Source: Trileptium ribeirensis (taxonomy: Eukaryota > Nematoda > Enoplea > Enoplida > Thoracostomopsidae). Taken from it: a stretch of 64,000 nt of DNA. The DNA is taken from NCBI GenBank assembly GCA_030248225.1, contig JASANE010029238.1, forward strand, positions 1-64,000. The letters run 5' to 3'. Under the pieces are notes generated by a model. The model saw nothing but the letters and a program-made list of their open reading frames with translations. It searched no databases and had not been told where the DNA came from. This document shows positions 10,922 to 22,900 of the stretch, piece by piece (position 1 is the stretch's first letter; the number at the start of each line of letters is the position of its first letter). The position numbers were made by a program, and so were the translations under genes.

Positions 10922-12846
10922 TTGTTTTTTTTACTTTCTAACAACGCGACGTCGCTAACTAAAGATAGGGCTCGGTTTGCTCTGCAATGATTCGGAAATT
11001 TTTCTTTTTTATTTTATGTTTGTTTTTTACTTTCTAACACCGCGACGTCGCTAACTAAAGATAGGGCTCGGTTTGCTCTGAAATGATTCGGAAATTTTTC
11101 TTTTTTATTTTATGTTTGTCTTTTTTACTTTCTAACACCGCCGCGTCGCTAACTAAAGATAGGGCTCGGTTTGCTCTGCAATGATTCGGAAATTTTTCTT
11201 TTTTATTTTATGTTTGTTTTTTACTTTCTAACACCGCGACGTTGCTAATTAAAGATAGGGCTTGCTTTGCCTGCAACGACTCGGAAATTTTTCTTTTTTA
11301 TTTTATGTTGGTTTTTACTTTCTAACACCGCGACGTCGCTAACTAAAGATAGGGCTCGGTTTGCTCTGCAATGATTCGGAAATTTTTCTTTTTTGTTTTA
11401 TGTTTGTCTTTGTTTTACTTTCTAACACCACGACGTCGCTAACTAAAGATAGGGCTCGGTTTGCTCTGTAATGATTCGAAAATTTTTCTTTTATATTTTA
11501 TGTCTGTTTTTTACTTTCTAACACCGCGACGTCGCTAACTAAAGATAGGGCTTGCTTTGCCTGCAATGATTCGGAAATTTTTTTTATTTTATGTTGGTTT
11601 TTACTTTCTAACACCGCGACGTCGCTAACTAAAGATAGGGCTCGGTTTGCTCTGCAATGATTCGGAAATTTTTCTTTTTTATTTTATGTTTGTCTTTTTT
11701 ACTTTCTAACAACGCGACGTCGCTAACTAAAGATAGGGCTCGGTTTGCTCTGCAATGATTCGGAAATTTTTCTTTTTATTTTATGTTAGTCTTTTTTACT
11801 TTCTAACACCGCGACGTCGCTAACTAAAGATAGGGCTCGGTTTGCTCTGCAATGATTCGGAAATTTTTCTTTTTTATTTTATGTTTGTTTTTTACTTTCT
11901 AACACCGCGACGTTGCTAATTAAAGATAGGGCTTGCTTTGCCTGCAACGACTCGGAAATTTTTCTTTTTTATTTTATGTTGGTTTTTACTTTCTAACACC
12001 GCGACGTCGCTAACTAAAGATAGGGCTCGGTTTGCTCTGCAATGATTCGGAAATTTTTCTTTTTTGTTTTATGTTTGTCTTTTTTTTACTTTCTAACACC
12101 GCGACGTCGCCAACTAAAGATAGGGCTCGGTTTGCTCTGTAATGATTCGAAAATTTTTCTTTTATATTTTATGTTTGTTTTTTACTTTCTAACACCGCGA
12201 CGTCGCTAACTAAAGATAGGGCTTGCTTTGCCTGCAATGATTCGGAAATTTTTTTATTTTATGTTGGTTTTTACTTTCTAACACCGCGACGTCGCTAACT
12301 AAAGATAGGGCTCGGTTTGCTCTGCAATGATTCGGAAATTTTTCTTTTTTATTTTATGTTTGTTTTTTACTTTCTAACACCGCGACGTCGCTAACTAAAG
12401 ATAGGGCTCGGTTTGCTCTGAAATGATTCGGAAATTTTTCTTTTTTATTTTATGTTTGTCTTTTTTACTTTCTAACACCGCCGCGTCGCTAACTAAAGAT
12501 AGGGCTCGGTTTGCTCTGAAATGATTCGGAAATTTTTCTTTTTTATTTTATGTTTGTCTTTTTTACTTTCTAACACCGCCGCGTCGCTAACTAAAGATGG
12601 GGCTCGGTTTGCTCTGTAATGATTCGGAAATTTTTCTTTTTTATTTTATGTTTGTCTTTTTTACTTTCAAACACCGCGACGTCGCTAACTAAAGATAGGG
12701 CTCGGTTTGCTCTGCAATGATTCGGAAATTTTTCTCTTTTATTTTATGTTTGTTTTTTACTTTCTAACACCGCGACGTCGCTAACTAAAGATAGGGCTCG
12801 GTTTGCTCTGAAATGATTCGGCAATTTTTCTTTTTTATTTTATGTT
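10922..12846. repeat. Satellite A: about 20 tandem monomers of about 96 bp with a 7-monomer higher-order period
   Basis: Twenty monomers each contain ACTTTCTAACACCGCGACGT, AGATAGGGCTCGGTTTGCTC and a T-rich tail. Variant monomers recur every seven units. The variant with CTGCAACGACTCGG appears at 11223 and again at 11894, 671 bp apart; its neighbour at 11317 recurs at 11988, also 671 bp apart. This is a higher-order repeat of about 671 bp, made by block duplication. No coding capacity is evident. Confidence 0.95.
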
Positions 12847-15436
12847 TTATGACCGTAATGTTAACAACGCAACGATGCTATATGATATATTAAAAGAAGC
12901 CTAAAAACATACATCTTGCTAGAGTTTCCAAACTGGGCTCGCTGCGACAAAAAACTAATCATTCAGGATCGTGCGCCGGAAATGCTTAAGTTATTAACCT
13001 ATTGCGATTTCCTGCATATTGCATACCTTGACAACGAAAGTGTTATATCTGATCAATTATTTGCTGCAAAGCGTCAGCTGTGTTTTTACTCATAAAAATG
13101 AAGCTGCTTTCTAAGGGCTTGTGACATAGCATGTATCTCTACCATTAATGAAAATTGATATGGCAGCATTTTTTATGACTTTTTTAATATTTAGATTATG
13201 TACTGCACCAGACAACTTAACGGTCACAGCACGATACACATATTGGCTAAGAAAGTTGTAGATGCAATACTTTTTTATGTTTCCGAAATGGTACATTAGG
13301 TATATATAACTGATCACCTATGATTGAAATACAGTATGAACTGACTTACAGGTAATCGATGTGCCGTTACGATGTTTAACGAACTGTCACTGTATGTTGC
13401 ACGTCATGACTAATGTTTATGAGGCAAATTGCAAAATATTAGTTAATTGTTGTTGGCATTTACGCGTTGTAATATCGGTTAAAAACACAATTCGATGATG
13501 CAATGAAAAGCCATTTTTCTTGTGGACAATTTTGGACAATTTTTGTTTGACAAGTGGGATTTATGTATTTAATAACATATGGCTTTCGTCGTTATATTGC
13601 GATTATTGGAAGCCATATAGGCGATACACATCGACCATTTGCCCATCTAGACATAGAGGCTATGCTATATATATTTTTTCAACGGTTGGAAAGATTGGTT
13701 GTCGACCAATGCAAATATATTGCAAGCGTCAGATTGCAAGCGAATTAACATTTATTTCATAATAAGTTTGACATATGGAAAGATACATAAATACTTCGTT
13801 GAGCAATCCAATTTGACTGCTGACAAATAATGCCAAAACATGCAAACAATATGGCATGCATATTTTTAAGTGTTTTGAAATGCATACATGACGTTCATTC
13901 GTTGCTTGCTAAATAGAGACTCCAGTCGCGTCAGCTCCAGGTCGGATCCGGTCTTATCATGGAACCGACTCGGGTCTTCCGGTCAAATTCGAGTTCGGCG
14001 ATGGGTCCAAACTGTGGTCCCATTACATATTTTATCAGTGTGTAAGATAAGATTTGGTGGACACAACTGTGATTAATAAGAATGCCCGAGTAATGCTTAT
14101 GCTATATTCAGTGCAAAATGTATAGAAACGCAAGCATATATTTTCAAGTCAAGTCAATTTACTAGTAAAACAACCATATAAGACGATTATGTATATATAA
14201 GCATAAATAAATTTCACAATAAACTAGTGAATATATAGCTAATATATATATGCATCTTTTCGATCATATTTTACTGCTTTCATTCTGGGCATTTTGTGGT
14301 ATACATGCAGAAGATGTATCTCAGGAGATTGCAGTCGTGTCGAGTCGGGTCCGCTAGAATAGCGTCTGAAAATTTGGGCCGGATACGGCGTCTATTGCTA
14401 AAGATTTAATATGTTGTTAAATAACCATCTCAGAACTAATTAGCGTAGCGACTTACGTATATATATTTTTATATACATATGTATTGCCTTTAATTAGTTT
14501 TTGTTCAAATTTGAAACAGAAGTTGGCTGGGGACAGAGCAAAGTTGAAAAAGGCAGGTAGAATCATTTGGCGGGACAAGACAAACTTGTGAACTTCGTCC
14601 GGAATCCTCAAGGTAACACAACTAACGAAAAATGGCCCGCGTCATACCACCACATATACAAAGTAGTGGTGCAGGAGTGTCGCACAATTCTTCAAGCGTT
14701 CGATATATACATTTCTGTACCAAATATATATGTATATACTATATTTATACTATATTGCTGTACCATCAGCACACATCAACCGCCTGCGACCAAACGTCAA
14801 GTTATCTCGTTGTCATTCTGTGTTTCCATTGGCCTGAGATGACGGCAACATATGGTATTCGATGATTTGCCGGAAAAAATTATTCTGTGTCAATTATTAT
14901 GTTATACTGATTTTGTGCAAGCCACATTTCATTCCGAACATGATCCTGTGTGTGTTCATACAAATTGTTGTACAAATTTGTGCGGTCAGCAATGGTGTAA
15001 CCATCGCAGAAACACGGAGGTCCGGACCACCCTCAGTTTTTAGCCTGCAGGGTCCGCCTAAAAGTATTTCTTTACACATTGGTAATTATGCATCTAAACT
15101 TGTCCCAGCTTCGAGTTTCAATTAGCGCGCATTTTATATTAATTTAGTTTGAGATACTGTAGTCTTCAGCTTGCGCCCATGGTGGTGACTTGCTCTTTTT
15201 GGCTCTAAATCACCAGGCGCTTACCTAGCACTAAGCAGACTCGTTTACCAGACCTAATATTACATCGCAATATTATATTGCCTACCGTAGAATGGTAGAT
15301 GCACAATTCAATTTTTAATGTTATATACATATATAGTTTGGCTATCATCAGTTACACCAAGAGCGAGACACCCTACTGAGATTTTAGAATAAGACATCTG
15401 GTATCACGCACCAAAATTTATTGCAGCTCTCACCAG
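12847..15436. other. No gene seen
   Basis: Non-coding DNA between satellite A and the inverted-repeat element. GC-richer patches at 13915-14000 and 14330-14390 carry repeated GTCGGGTC/GGTCGGATC-type words that also occur near 29900 and 33950, so they may be old dispersed repeats. Confidence 0.55.
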
Positions 15437-16235
15437 CCCCGCTGTGTTTTTTTGTTTAGCACCTCCAGCCCGAATTTCAATTTCGAAGATACAGAGCTGA
15501 TTTTGATATCAACCGATTCAGCTCGATGAGGCGATTCAGAAAATACTCATTTTAGCCGCATCCCTGAAAATTTTTTTCGGTCGTTTGAGGTCGCTATGGT
15601 GTTTTCTCTTGGGAACCCAAAAATTTTTTCTTCGTAATATGGTCATGTTGGGTACCGTTCGACTCGGCTTGATGAGTGAAATCTACTGGTGTGTAGTTGA
15701 AATCTAAGCCACCGTTAGAAAGCTCTGAGGGCCCAAGTAATTACCAAGGGCGGAAATAAAATGCAGGCCATGCAGTTCTCGATATACCATTCGATAAAGT
15801 AAGGTTAGCCGAAGCCTTAGCCAAAGCTAAGGTCCTTATATGAGACATACACTAGGCCTAAGCCTAAGTCGGGGGCTGCCGTCCAAACCCCCTACTCTAA
15901 GCTGTTCTATTTTCTGACATTATAACGTACGGCCCTCAGGGTTACTTGGACCCTCATAACTTTCTAACTGTGGCGTACATTTCAATAACCTACACACCAG
16001 TTGATTTCTCTCATCAAGCCGAGTTGAACGGAGCCAATATGACCATATTCCGAAGAAAAAAAATTGGGGTTCCCAAGGGGGACTTTGGGGCCTCAAAAAA
16101 TCGAGAAAATGATTTCAGGGATGTGGGTAAAATGTGTTTTCTGAACCGCCTCATCGAGCTGAATAAACTGCTACCAAATTGAGTTCTGTATTGTTCAAAT
16201 TAACAACATTCGGGCTGGGGGACTAAAAGAAAAGA
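15437..16235. mobile_element. Large inverted-repeat element (about 0.8 kb, arms of about 265 bp)
   Basis: The left arm 15437-15707 and right arm 15976-16235 are imperfect reverse complements. For example GGTCATGTTGGGTACCGTTC faces AACGGAGCCAATATGACC, and ACTGGTGTGTAGTTG faces CACACCAGTTG. The central 270 bp carries AAGCCTTAGCCAAAGC and GGCCTAAGCCTAAGTC motifs that recur at about 2390, 41325, 50790 and in the mirror positions. Single arms of the family occur at 43702-43945 and 60230-60470. No transposase is present. Confidence 0.8.
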
Positions 16236-16244
16236 TCTGCCGCG

Positions 16245-16665
16245 CTGAAAGTTGGCGAAATTTGTTCTAACTGTCGCCAGCCCCGCCGACAGAGTTGGCT
16301 AAAATTTATTCAAACTCTAACCAGCTCCCCCTCCCCCCGAAAGTCAGCCAAAATTTGTTCCAACACTTACCAGCCCCGCCGACAGTTGACCAAAATTTAT
16401 TCAAACTCTCACATGCACCGCCGAAAGTTGGCCAAAATTTATTCAAACTCTAACCAGCCCTCCCTCGAAAGTCAGCCAAAATTTGTTTCCACACTCACCA
16501 GCCCCGCCGAAAGTTGGTCAAAATTTATTCAAACCCTCACTAACCCTGCCGACAGTGGGCCAAAATTTATTCAAACTCTCACCAGTCCCGCCGAAAGTTG
16601 GTCAAAATTTGTTCCAACTCTCAACAGCCCCGCGGACAGTTGACCAAAATTTATTCAAACTCTTT
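16245..16665. repeat. 43-bp tandem repeat, about nine to ten copies
   Basis: Units of the form CCGACAGTTGGCCAAAATTT followed by ATTCAAACTCTCACCAGCCC alternate with units carrying CCGAAAGTTGG. The array directly abuts the inverted-repeat element ending near 16235. Open frames across it only reflect the repeat. Confidence 0.9.
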
Positions 16666-19515
16666 AGCTCAGGGAAAAACTTTATTGTGCATTGTTCTTT
16701 TTTCAGGTCTTGAAAGGAAGTAACGTAGATCGATAAGTAGTTGTACAAATAAACGCTTAATAACATATACTTTTGTCAACTAAGACAACTCGATTTATTG
16801 ATTGATTCTATCGTTTTTATATTCCCACTCTGGTACTAGAAATAACCTCGCAATGCTTTTAATTAGTTGAATTCGAGTGGAATGACCGAGCGAAACGAGC
16901 TCATTCCATTCGCGAGCGAAGCGAGCAAGTGGAACGAGCATTTTCAATTTTGGCTTTGGTGGGGGTTGAGGAGGTCCTGTCTGTGTGTGTGTCTGTGTGT
17001 GTATGTTCTGTCGCACCTAGATCTCGATAATGGTTGGGCAGATTTTGATGCAAGATAGCTCATTCGAACCGCAATGGTCTATTTAGTTGTAGTGACGGAG
17101 CCCGATTTTGGCATTTTTTCTCGTGGGAAGAGTTATGGGGCAAAATGACGTCATTTTGGCCCATTTTTCGGGCACCCCTCCAGTTTTTGCGCCTTTTCTC
17201 AATAAATAAACGAGTTATCCGCAAACTAATAGGCCTATTCCATGTAGCGTTACCAGGGCTTTGCAAGGATATATAACAATTTTTTCAACTACTTCCCAAT
17301 CTGGAGTCTATAAGCGTATAGTTAGCGCCAAATTTCATATTTGGTGAAAAGTCGTGGGAAATGCACCTAAATGTGTGTTCTTGTTGCTTTTAGTATCTTA
17401 TATGGGGTTTCCTGGGCCAACAAGCTCATTGCGAATGTCAAAAATATTGTGTGGCAAATATTTTTCACACTTCTGCTTCATACTTGGTATGAAAAATGAG
17501 ATTTTTCTCAAGTGTCGGTTTGAATTCTTTAACGTTCTTTTCACGGTCAATTTAGGGTTTTATTTAATTATTAAATTGTTAGCTCATTGTTTTTGTACTC
17601 GTTGTATGATGTTTTGTCTACTGCATACGTTGGCTATCAAAAGAGGCGGGCGTAACTATGACTCATCACTCACGGTTTATATAATGCTGCACCTGCGTAC
17701 TGTGTGTAGGCTTTGTTTGTGTGTGATTTCTACAACAGCCTACGGGGGATTGTTTTCAGCACTCGAATTCTGGCTCGCAAGCGAGCTTCGATTGTACTAA
17801 TGCCTTTGACTTTTTGGAAATTGGCCCTGTTTGCACCTAATGTGTTTATTCTGGAAAGATAAATGTGCAATACTATCTATGTATAACGTTTCAATAGCAA
17901 TAATAGAACTATTTCGCTTTAGCCTGCTTAAAAATCTTCATATTACGCCATTTCACGTTGATAAATGATCCCAGATCGAGTTACATTAATTGAATCCTTG
18001 CTTTTAAGTTCCCAAATCTAGATTTTGGACTAACTTCGATATGAGGAAATATTTCCTCTTTCAAGAACAAATGTGCGCTGTTTCCTGCTTTTAAATCATA
18101 TGTTAACTTTTCAGTTCTCATTTATATTCTTTATTACTATCTGCATTGACTGCTTTATTATTTTATCACTCTTAATTCGGGTCCCAAAATGAGACGAAGT
18201 CATCCTGCGTTTGCAATATCATCAAGTTGCTCTGTTTGTCCTCGTGCACAATTAAATATACTTGCTTCCACAAAATCAATAAGCTCTTTCTTATGTTTAT
18301 ACTTATTTATATCTAGTTTGTTTATGGTTTTACTGTATTCCAAGGCCGCCTGCTTACATTTTCATTCAGAGGCTTCGATCGCTAAAAATAGTAAGGAGAT
18401 GAACATAATGTTTCCTTAGTTCTTATCCCCGGATTTTGACTTATGGGGGTATGCCAACCCCTTCATAACCCCCCCCCGGAATTGATGTTTTCTGTTTTAC
18501 ATTTCACTGTCGGAGATATGACACTCCACAACTGCGAAAACTTCGGTATGTTGCTTGGATAAGGGCTCTGAGAACTCATACAGTGTATCTATATACACTT
18601 CTGCTCTTCCGATCACATTTTTTCATTTAATCCACATGCATGCATTAAAACTGGTCTTTTTTCAGCTTTACGTCGATTGATACTGATAGCGGTTCGATGA
18701 TGATTATAATTAACATGCTTAAATGTGAGAGTCAAATCTATGCAGATTGTAGCGTTATCACTACCACTCACTATACTACGGGAGAGCCTAGGCCAATATG
18801 GACCAAATTTTCACAGTGCATATATATGTGATTATGTGGTATACTTAAACTATACATTATTGCTACCGCTAGCTTAGGCATTTAGAATTTTATGTAGTCG
18901 AAAGAGGAAATTTGCAAATGATCGGTCACGAGGCATGTTTTGTAATGCTTCGAAGAGCTGGGCGATGCAACGTAGAAATGCCGACCAGCGGTTAAGCCAA
19001 TCTTGACCTCATTCACTCAGCCTCACTTGACCTTCTATACCGTTCCGTAAAGCCATTGCATATATATACAGACCATATGTGCCCATAGCGTACACCTGAG
19101 TAGTAACAAATAAATTGCCTATATCTCCAAGTTTTCTACATAATTTCCTCATTTTTCTCAATTTGTCCTAACAAGTCTTGTAATTTTATTATAATTACTA
19201 AAATCTTGCGCGGGCCGCCTTTGGCGCGACCGGGAGGTGGCCAGACTCGAGAGATGGACTAAATATGGCTGAAAAGTGGAAGACTCTTAAGATGGGGAAA
19301 AACTTCCTACCCCCTACGAGCAACTATGATCTAGGATATGTAGCTGTTACAAAGTCATGAAATAGAGAGTTCAAAATAATTTACAGTATACATGTCAAAA
19401 GCATTATTTTCAGCAGTAGTTGCATGTGTAAACTGTTGACTGCATAGCAGTCTTAGTTTAACAAAGAGCTGTAGCATAACCTCGCGGTGTGTATATTCTA
19501 TTGTTGTCTTTTTAG
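16666..19515. other. No gene supported; GA/GT-rich repeat patch near 16870-17030
   Basis: The patch has GCGAGCGAAGCGAGCAAGTG followed by a GTGTGTGTCTGTGTG microsatellite. A 148-codon frame at 17354-17800 has no domain, no splice support and biased composition, so I leave it out. If the MTG gene has a 5' UTR exon, it could lie here or further upstream. Confidence 0.5.
18415..18500 (-). repeat. GC-rich dispersed repeat, copy 2
   Basis: Minus-strand match to 9750-9832: TCTTATCCCCGGATTTTGAC, then a C-run of nine, then GGAATTGATG on the plus strand. Confidence 0.65.
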
Positions 19516-19543
19516 AATACAACTTTTGGTTATAGTAATAGCA

Positions 19544-19924
19544 ATGACAGATAACGTTACAAATGAAAATGATAATAAGTGTTGCACACAAAAACCTTCA
19601 TCATCAGAGGCAGCTACTGAGTCAGACAGCTGCGACAAAGTGCGAGATAAGACCACATTAGCTACATCGCCTCTACATGAAGCTCAACAGAGCGAAAAAA
19701 TCCGGAGCTGTCGAACAGATATTGCCGAAAAGAAATGCAGCGTGACCGAATGCGACGCTTCTGAATCCAGCGAGCCTACTCCTGTCGATTTTGACAACAC
19801 TCTTCCACCGCCTGAAAAACAAGTGTCAAAGTTGAAACGCTTTTTGGCAACAGTGCAGCAGTACGCCGCTAATACGGATGTTAAGCTGGGTCGTAAAGTG
19901 AAGGATCTGGTTTTGGATTTAGTG
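19544..19924 (+). CDS. nvy/CBFA2T: MTG/Nervy exon 1 of those found: Ser/Thr-rich N-terminus and start of NHR1 (TAFH) domain
   Basis: Encodes residues 1-127. The last third contains [12 protein letters not shown] followed by [13 protein letters not shown], which matches the opening helices of the NHR1/TAFH domain (family consensus SKLKRFLTTLQQ and RVRTLVLGLV). The first 90 residues are acidic, Ser/Thr-rich and probably disordered. The ATG at 19544 is chosen because it is the first one after a pyrimidine-rich acceptor (TTGTTGTCTTTTTAG ending 19515). The frame stays open upstream through that acceptor, so a coding upstream exon is possible. The exon would then begin at 19516, and the short lead before the ATG could be 5' UTR. 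Donor GTATAT at 19925; phase 0. Confidence 0.87.
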
Positions 19925-22900
19925 GTATATTATTAAGTGATTTAATCACGCATTGTAAATTTTTTTATAATTAAATTCGAAACTGCGTGTGGGAATTGCG
20001 TTTACCATATAGCTTACTTGGCATATTGTACAATACATATCTAAATAAATATCAATTATCGAAAGCAAAATAGTATAATGTATATATGTATATTCATTGG
20101 CAAATATTTTTTGTAGTCTAATTCGAGTTGCTTCAACATAATTCTTTGAGTTATACCTACAGTCGATCCAGCAACTTCTACCAATTCTTACAAATAGAAC
20201 ATCAACAAGATTATACTGTTTTATTGGCGTTGCGTTTAATGTTTTCTAGATTCGAATTTACTTGGAATTATTTATTGTTGTAGTTGTTGCTAGGAATAAA
20301 ATCGCCGATCAAAACTTCATTAAACTAATCTTAATTTTAAAATTAATATTTTAAGGTTTAATTTTATGCTTTAGTTACTCATTTGTTTCGAATTTACTTG
20401 AAATTATTTATTGTTGTAGTTGTTGTTGCTAGGAATAAAATCGTCGATCAAAACTTCATTAAACTAATCTTAATTTTAAAATTAATATTTTAAGGTTTAA
20501 TTTTATGCTTTAGTTACTCATTTGTTTATGTAAAAACACTAAATTTACATGGATGTTCGTATGGATCGTTGGGTATATGAATATCACTTTTATCAGTTAC
20601 GGGTTTTAACCATAAACAGTTCAAGAGCATCGAGTGGCCATTGACCAAAATGGCTTCGAATCATGAAAAGTGCGTATTCATCGTTGAACCTTAGATATTT
20701 GTGTATTGAAAGGTACACATGTGACAGTAGCAACACTTAGTCTTGCCGAGAGAAATGTCTTCTCCCATTATATGACAGCAAAATCGAGGGCATTGATGAA
20801 ATGAACAGTATAGGGCTACCATATAAGTTATACATGCACAGAACACATGAAACACAAGGCTCACGGCCAAAAGTAGGTGTTTTGAACCCTTTTTCACCAG
20901 CTTCGATACTAATATCAATGCTAATTATGATTATACAGCGTATAGTTACATGCTTTGAGAGGCTTTGAAGTAGACGACACAAAAAAGTGGAAGATTATAC
21001 CAGGCACCAACAATAGCGTCGACGTTTTGCTTTGAAATTGTCTGTTATTGCCGGCTTATTACGAATGACGCAGTTATTACAGTAATGTTATGCCTGTAGG
21101 TGTGCTGTATATAAACTGCACTTTCGAAAATTAAAAATAAATCAGTTATCTTATTATCATTTCATGAACGATAACCCCACGATTCGTTCTAATCTTGGCA
21201 TAAAAATGTACATTGTTTAATCATTTCTGGGGAAAGTGGAATCATTAGGTGCAAATGTGCTTATCATTGTGTGTCTTTCAATCCTTAAACGCATCAGTAT
21301 AAACAATTGGAAAGATATGTCTATTCTTTCATGTGTTATCGTCGTTGTAATAAAATTCTGCGTTGGTGTCCTAACCAAAGGCCAGGAGGATCTATCTTGC
21401 TCTGGAATAACTTTATTCAGTAACGTCGTAGCGATTCTATTAAACTTGAAAGTTTTTCTTCAGAACTGAAAGTATTTAAAGGATGTGAGCTTTATAGTCT
21501 CCGATGTTCAAAAATTCGTCGTTGTGCAGCGGGCATAGCAGTTTTTAACTACACTTGATAATAATTTATTCTCAGTAGTTAACGGCTGTAATTATGTGCA
21601 GGGTAAACCCAACGGCGATTATGATAAGTAGGTTAACTCAGACATCGAGCAAGACTAATTTTTATTATATTGCAGCTCGACAAGTTGACAGTGGATGAAT
21701 TTTTCAAACAGCTGCCGCCAAGTACAAAATTTCCGTTCAGGCCATCAGTATTTCCTTTCCTAAAGGTAACTCACTTTTTCACAAAATTTATACATTTAAA
21801 TATTCCGTTACAATATCATTCCACGACTGCATTCCTATATTTTCACACAAGTATAAAGCCACATTATATCACGGTTTGCATCTCTGTAAAGGTACAGTAT
21901 AGCCAAGTTGAACTCAGCATATCAAAGCTGTCGTATTCAGCGATTTTGATAAATCTAAAGGGCACTTATTTGAAAACACAAGCATGCAATTGATATTTTC
22001 CGCAAAGGGTCGACGAACAATATTCAACCCCACAGTGACTCAGAAAGTTGTAGATAAGTGGTTTCTGTTTTTCAATGTGACGCATCTATCGCGATATATT
22101 GGCTTCGAAACATAGGTGCCTGCATGGCCAGATTTGGCAAAGAACACTTAAAAATCAGTTTTTGGCGATTTTGGTCCAGAAGATGAGGTTGGGGCTTTTA
22201 GAGTTCACCTAAAGGGCACATCGTCATTTAATTTTGCTATCGAATAAAAAATTTTGTCGAAATCCATCCACCCGAAGGTCAGTTATGAGTTTACAGCGAC
22301 ATAAAAAAGAAATCTCCCACAGCGCCCTCAGTGGTAAACTCCGCTCGCTCAGGATCAAATATGTACTTTTAAAATTTAAGCCACGTCACATTATTCATTG
22401 CCTTGTCATATACTTTTATATCAGCGAATTATGGTTCAAATTTTACCCTATAACTTTAAGTTATTTGAACTTAGGAATGCTTACGCTTTCATTGCATGCG
22501 TCGATAGATCATGCATATCTCAATACGACCGAATAGCTGTTTATTGTTCTTTGATCATATTCTAAACACGATTTAATATCATTTTTGCCGATACTAACGA
22601 ATTATAGTTTCGGTTTTAGAATACACTACCGTTATTACGCGATGAATTGGCAGCATCATCAAAAGCTATTACCGAAAATATTCTATTTCCTCTAGCTGCG
22701 ACATCAAGCACTACCGTTTGCACTTCACAGCCTACGATTTCTTGCATAGTTGCAACATCGACTGTCGTTTCAGCCGCAGCTAAATCAGGTTCTCTTCCAA
22801 TTTCGACGTTCACAACCGCCGCGAAACAGCAATCGGATCGTTTTTCGTCAGTAATTACTAACTGCGCTTTAACAAATGCTACAAATACTGGTTGCTCTAT

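Noticed and set aside
10922..12846. CRISPR-like array
   Set aside because: Units are contiguous and lack unique spacers; this is a eukaryotic satellite.
16386..16713. Overlapping frames with repeated KFIQTL-like or NLFKLS-like motifs
   Set aside because: Translation of the 43-bp tandem repeat in two frames; not a repeat protein.
17354..17800. A 148-codon open frame on the plus strand
   Set aside because: No recognisable domain or plausible splice-supported extension, and its hydrophobic Cys/Leu/Phe-rich make-up looks like translated AT-rich non-coding DNA.
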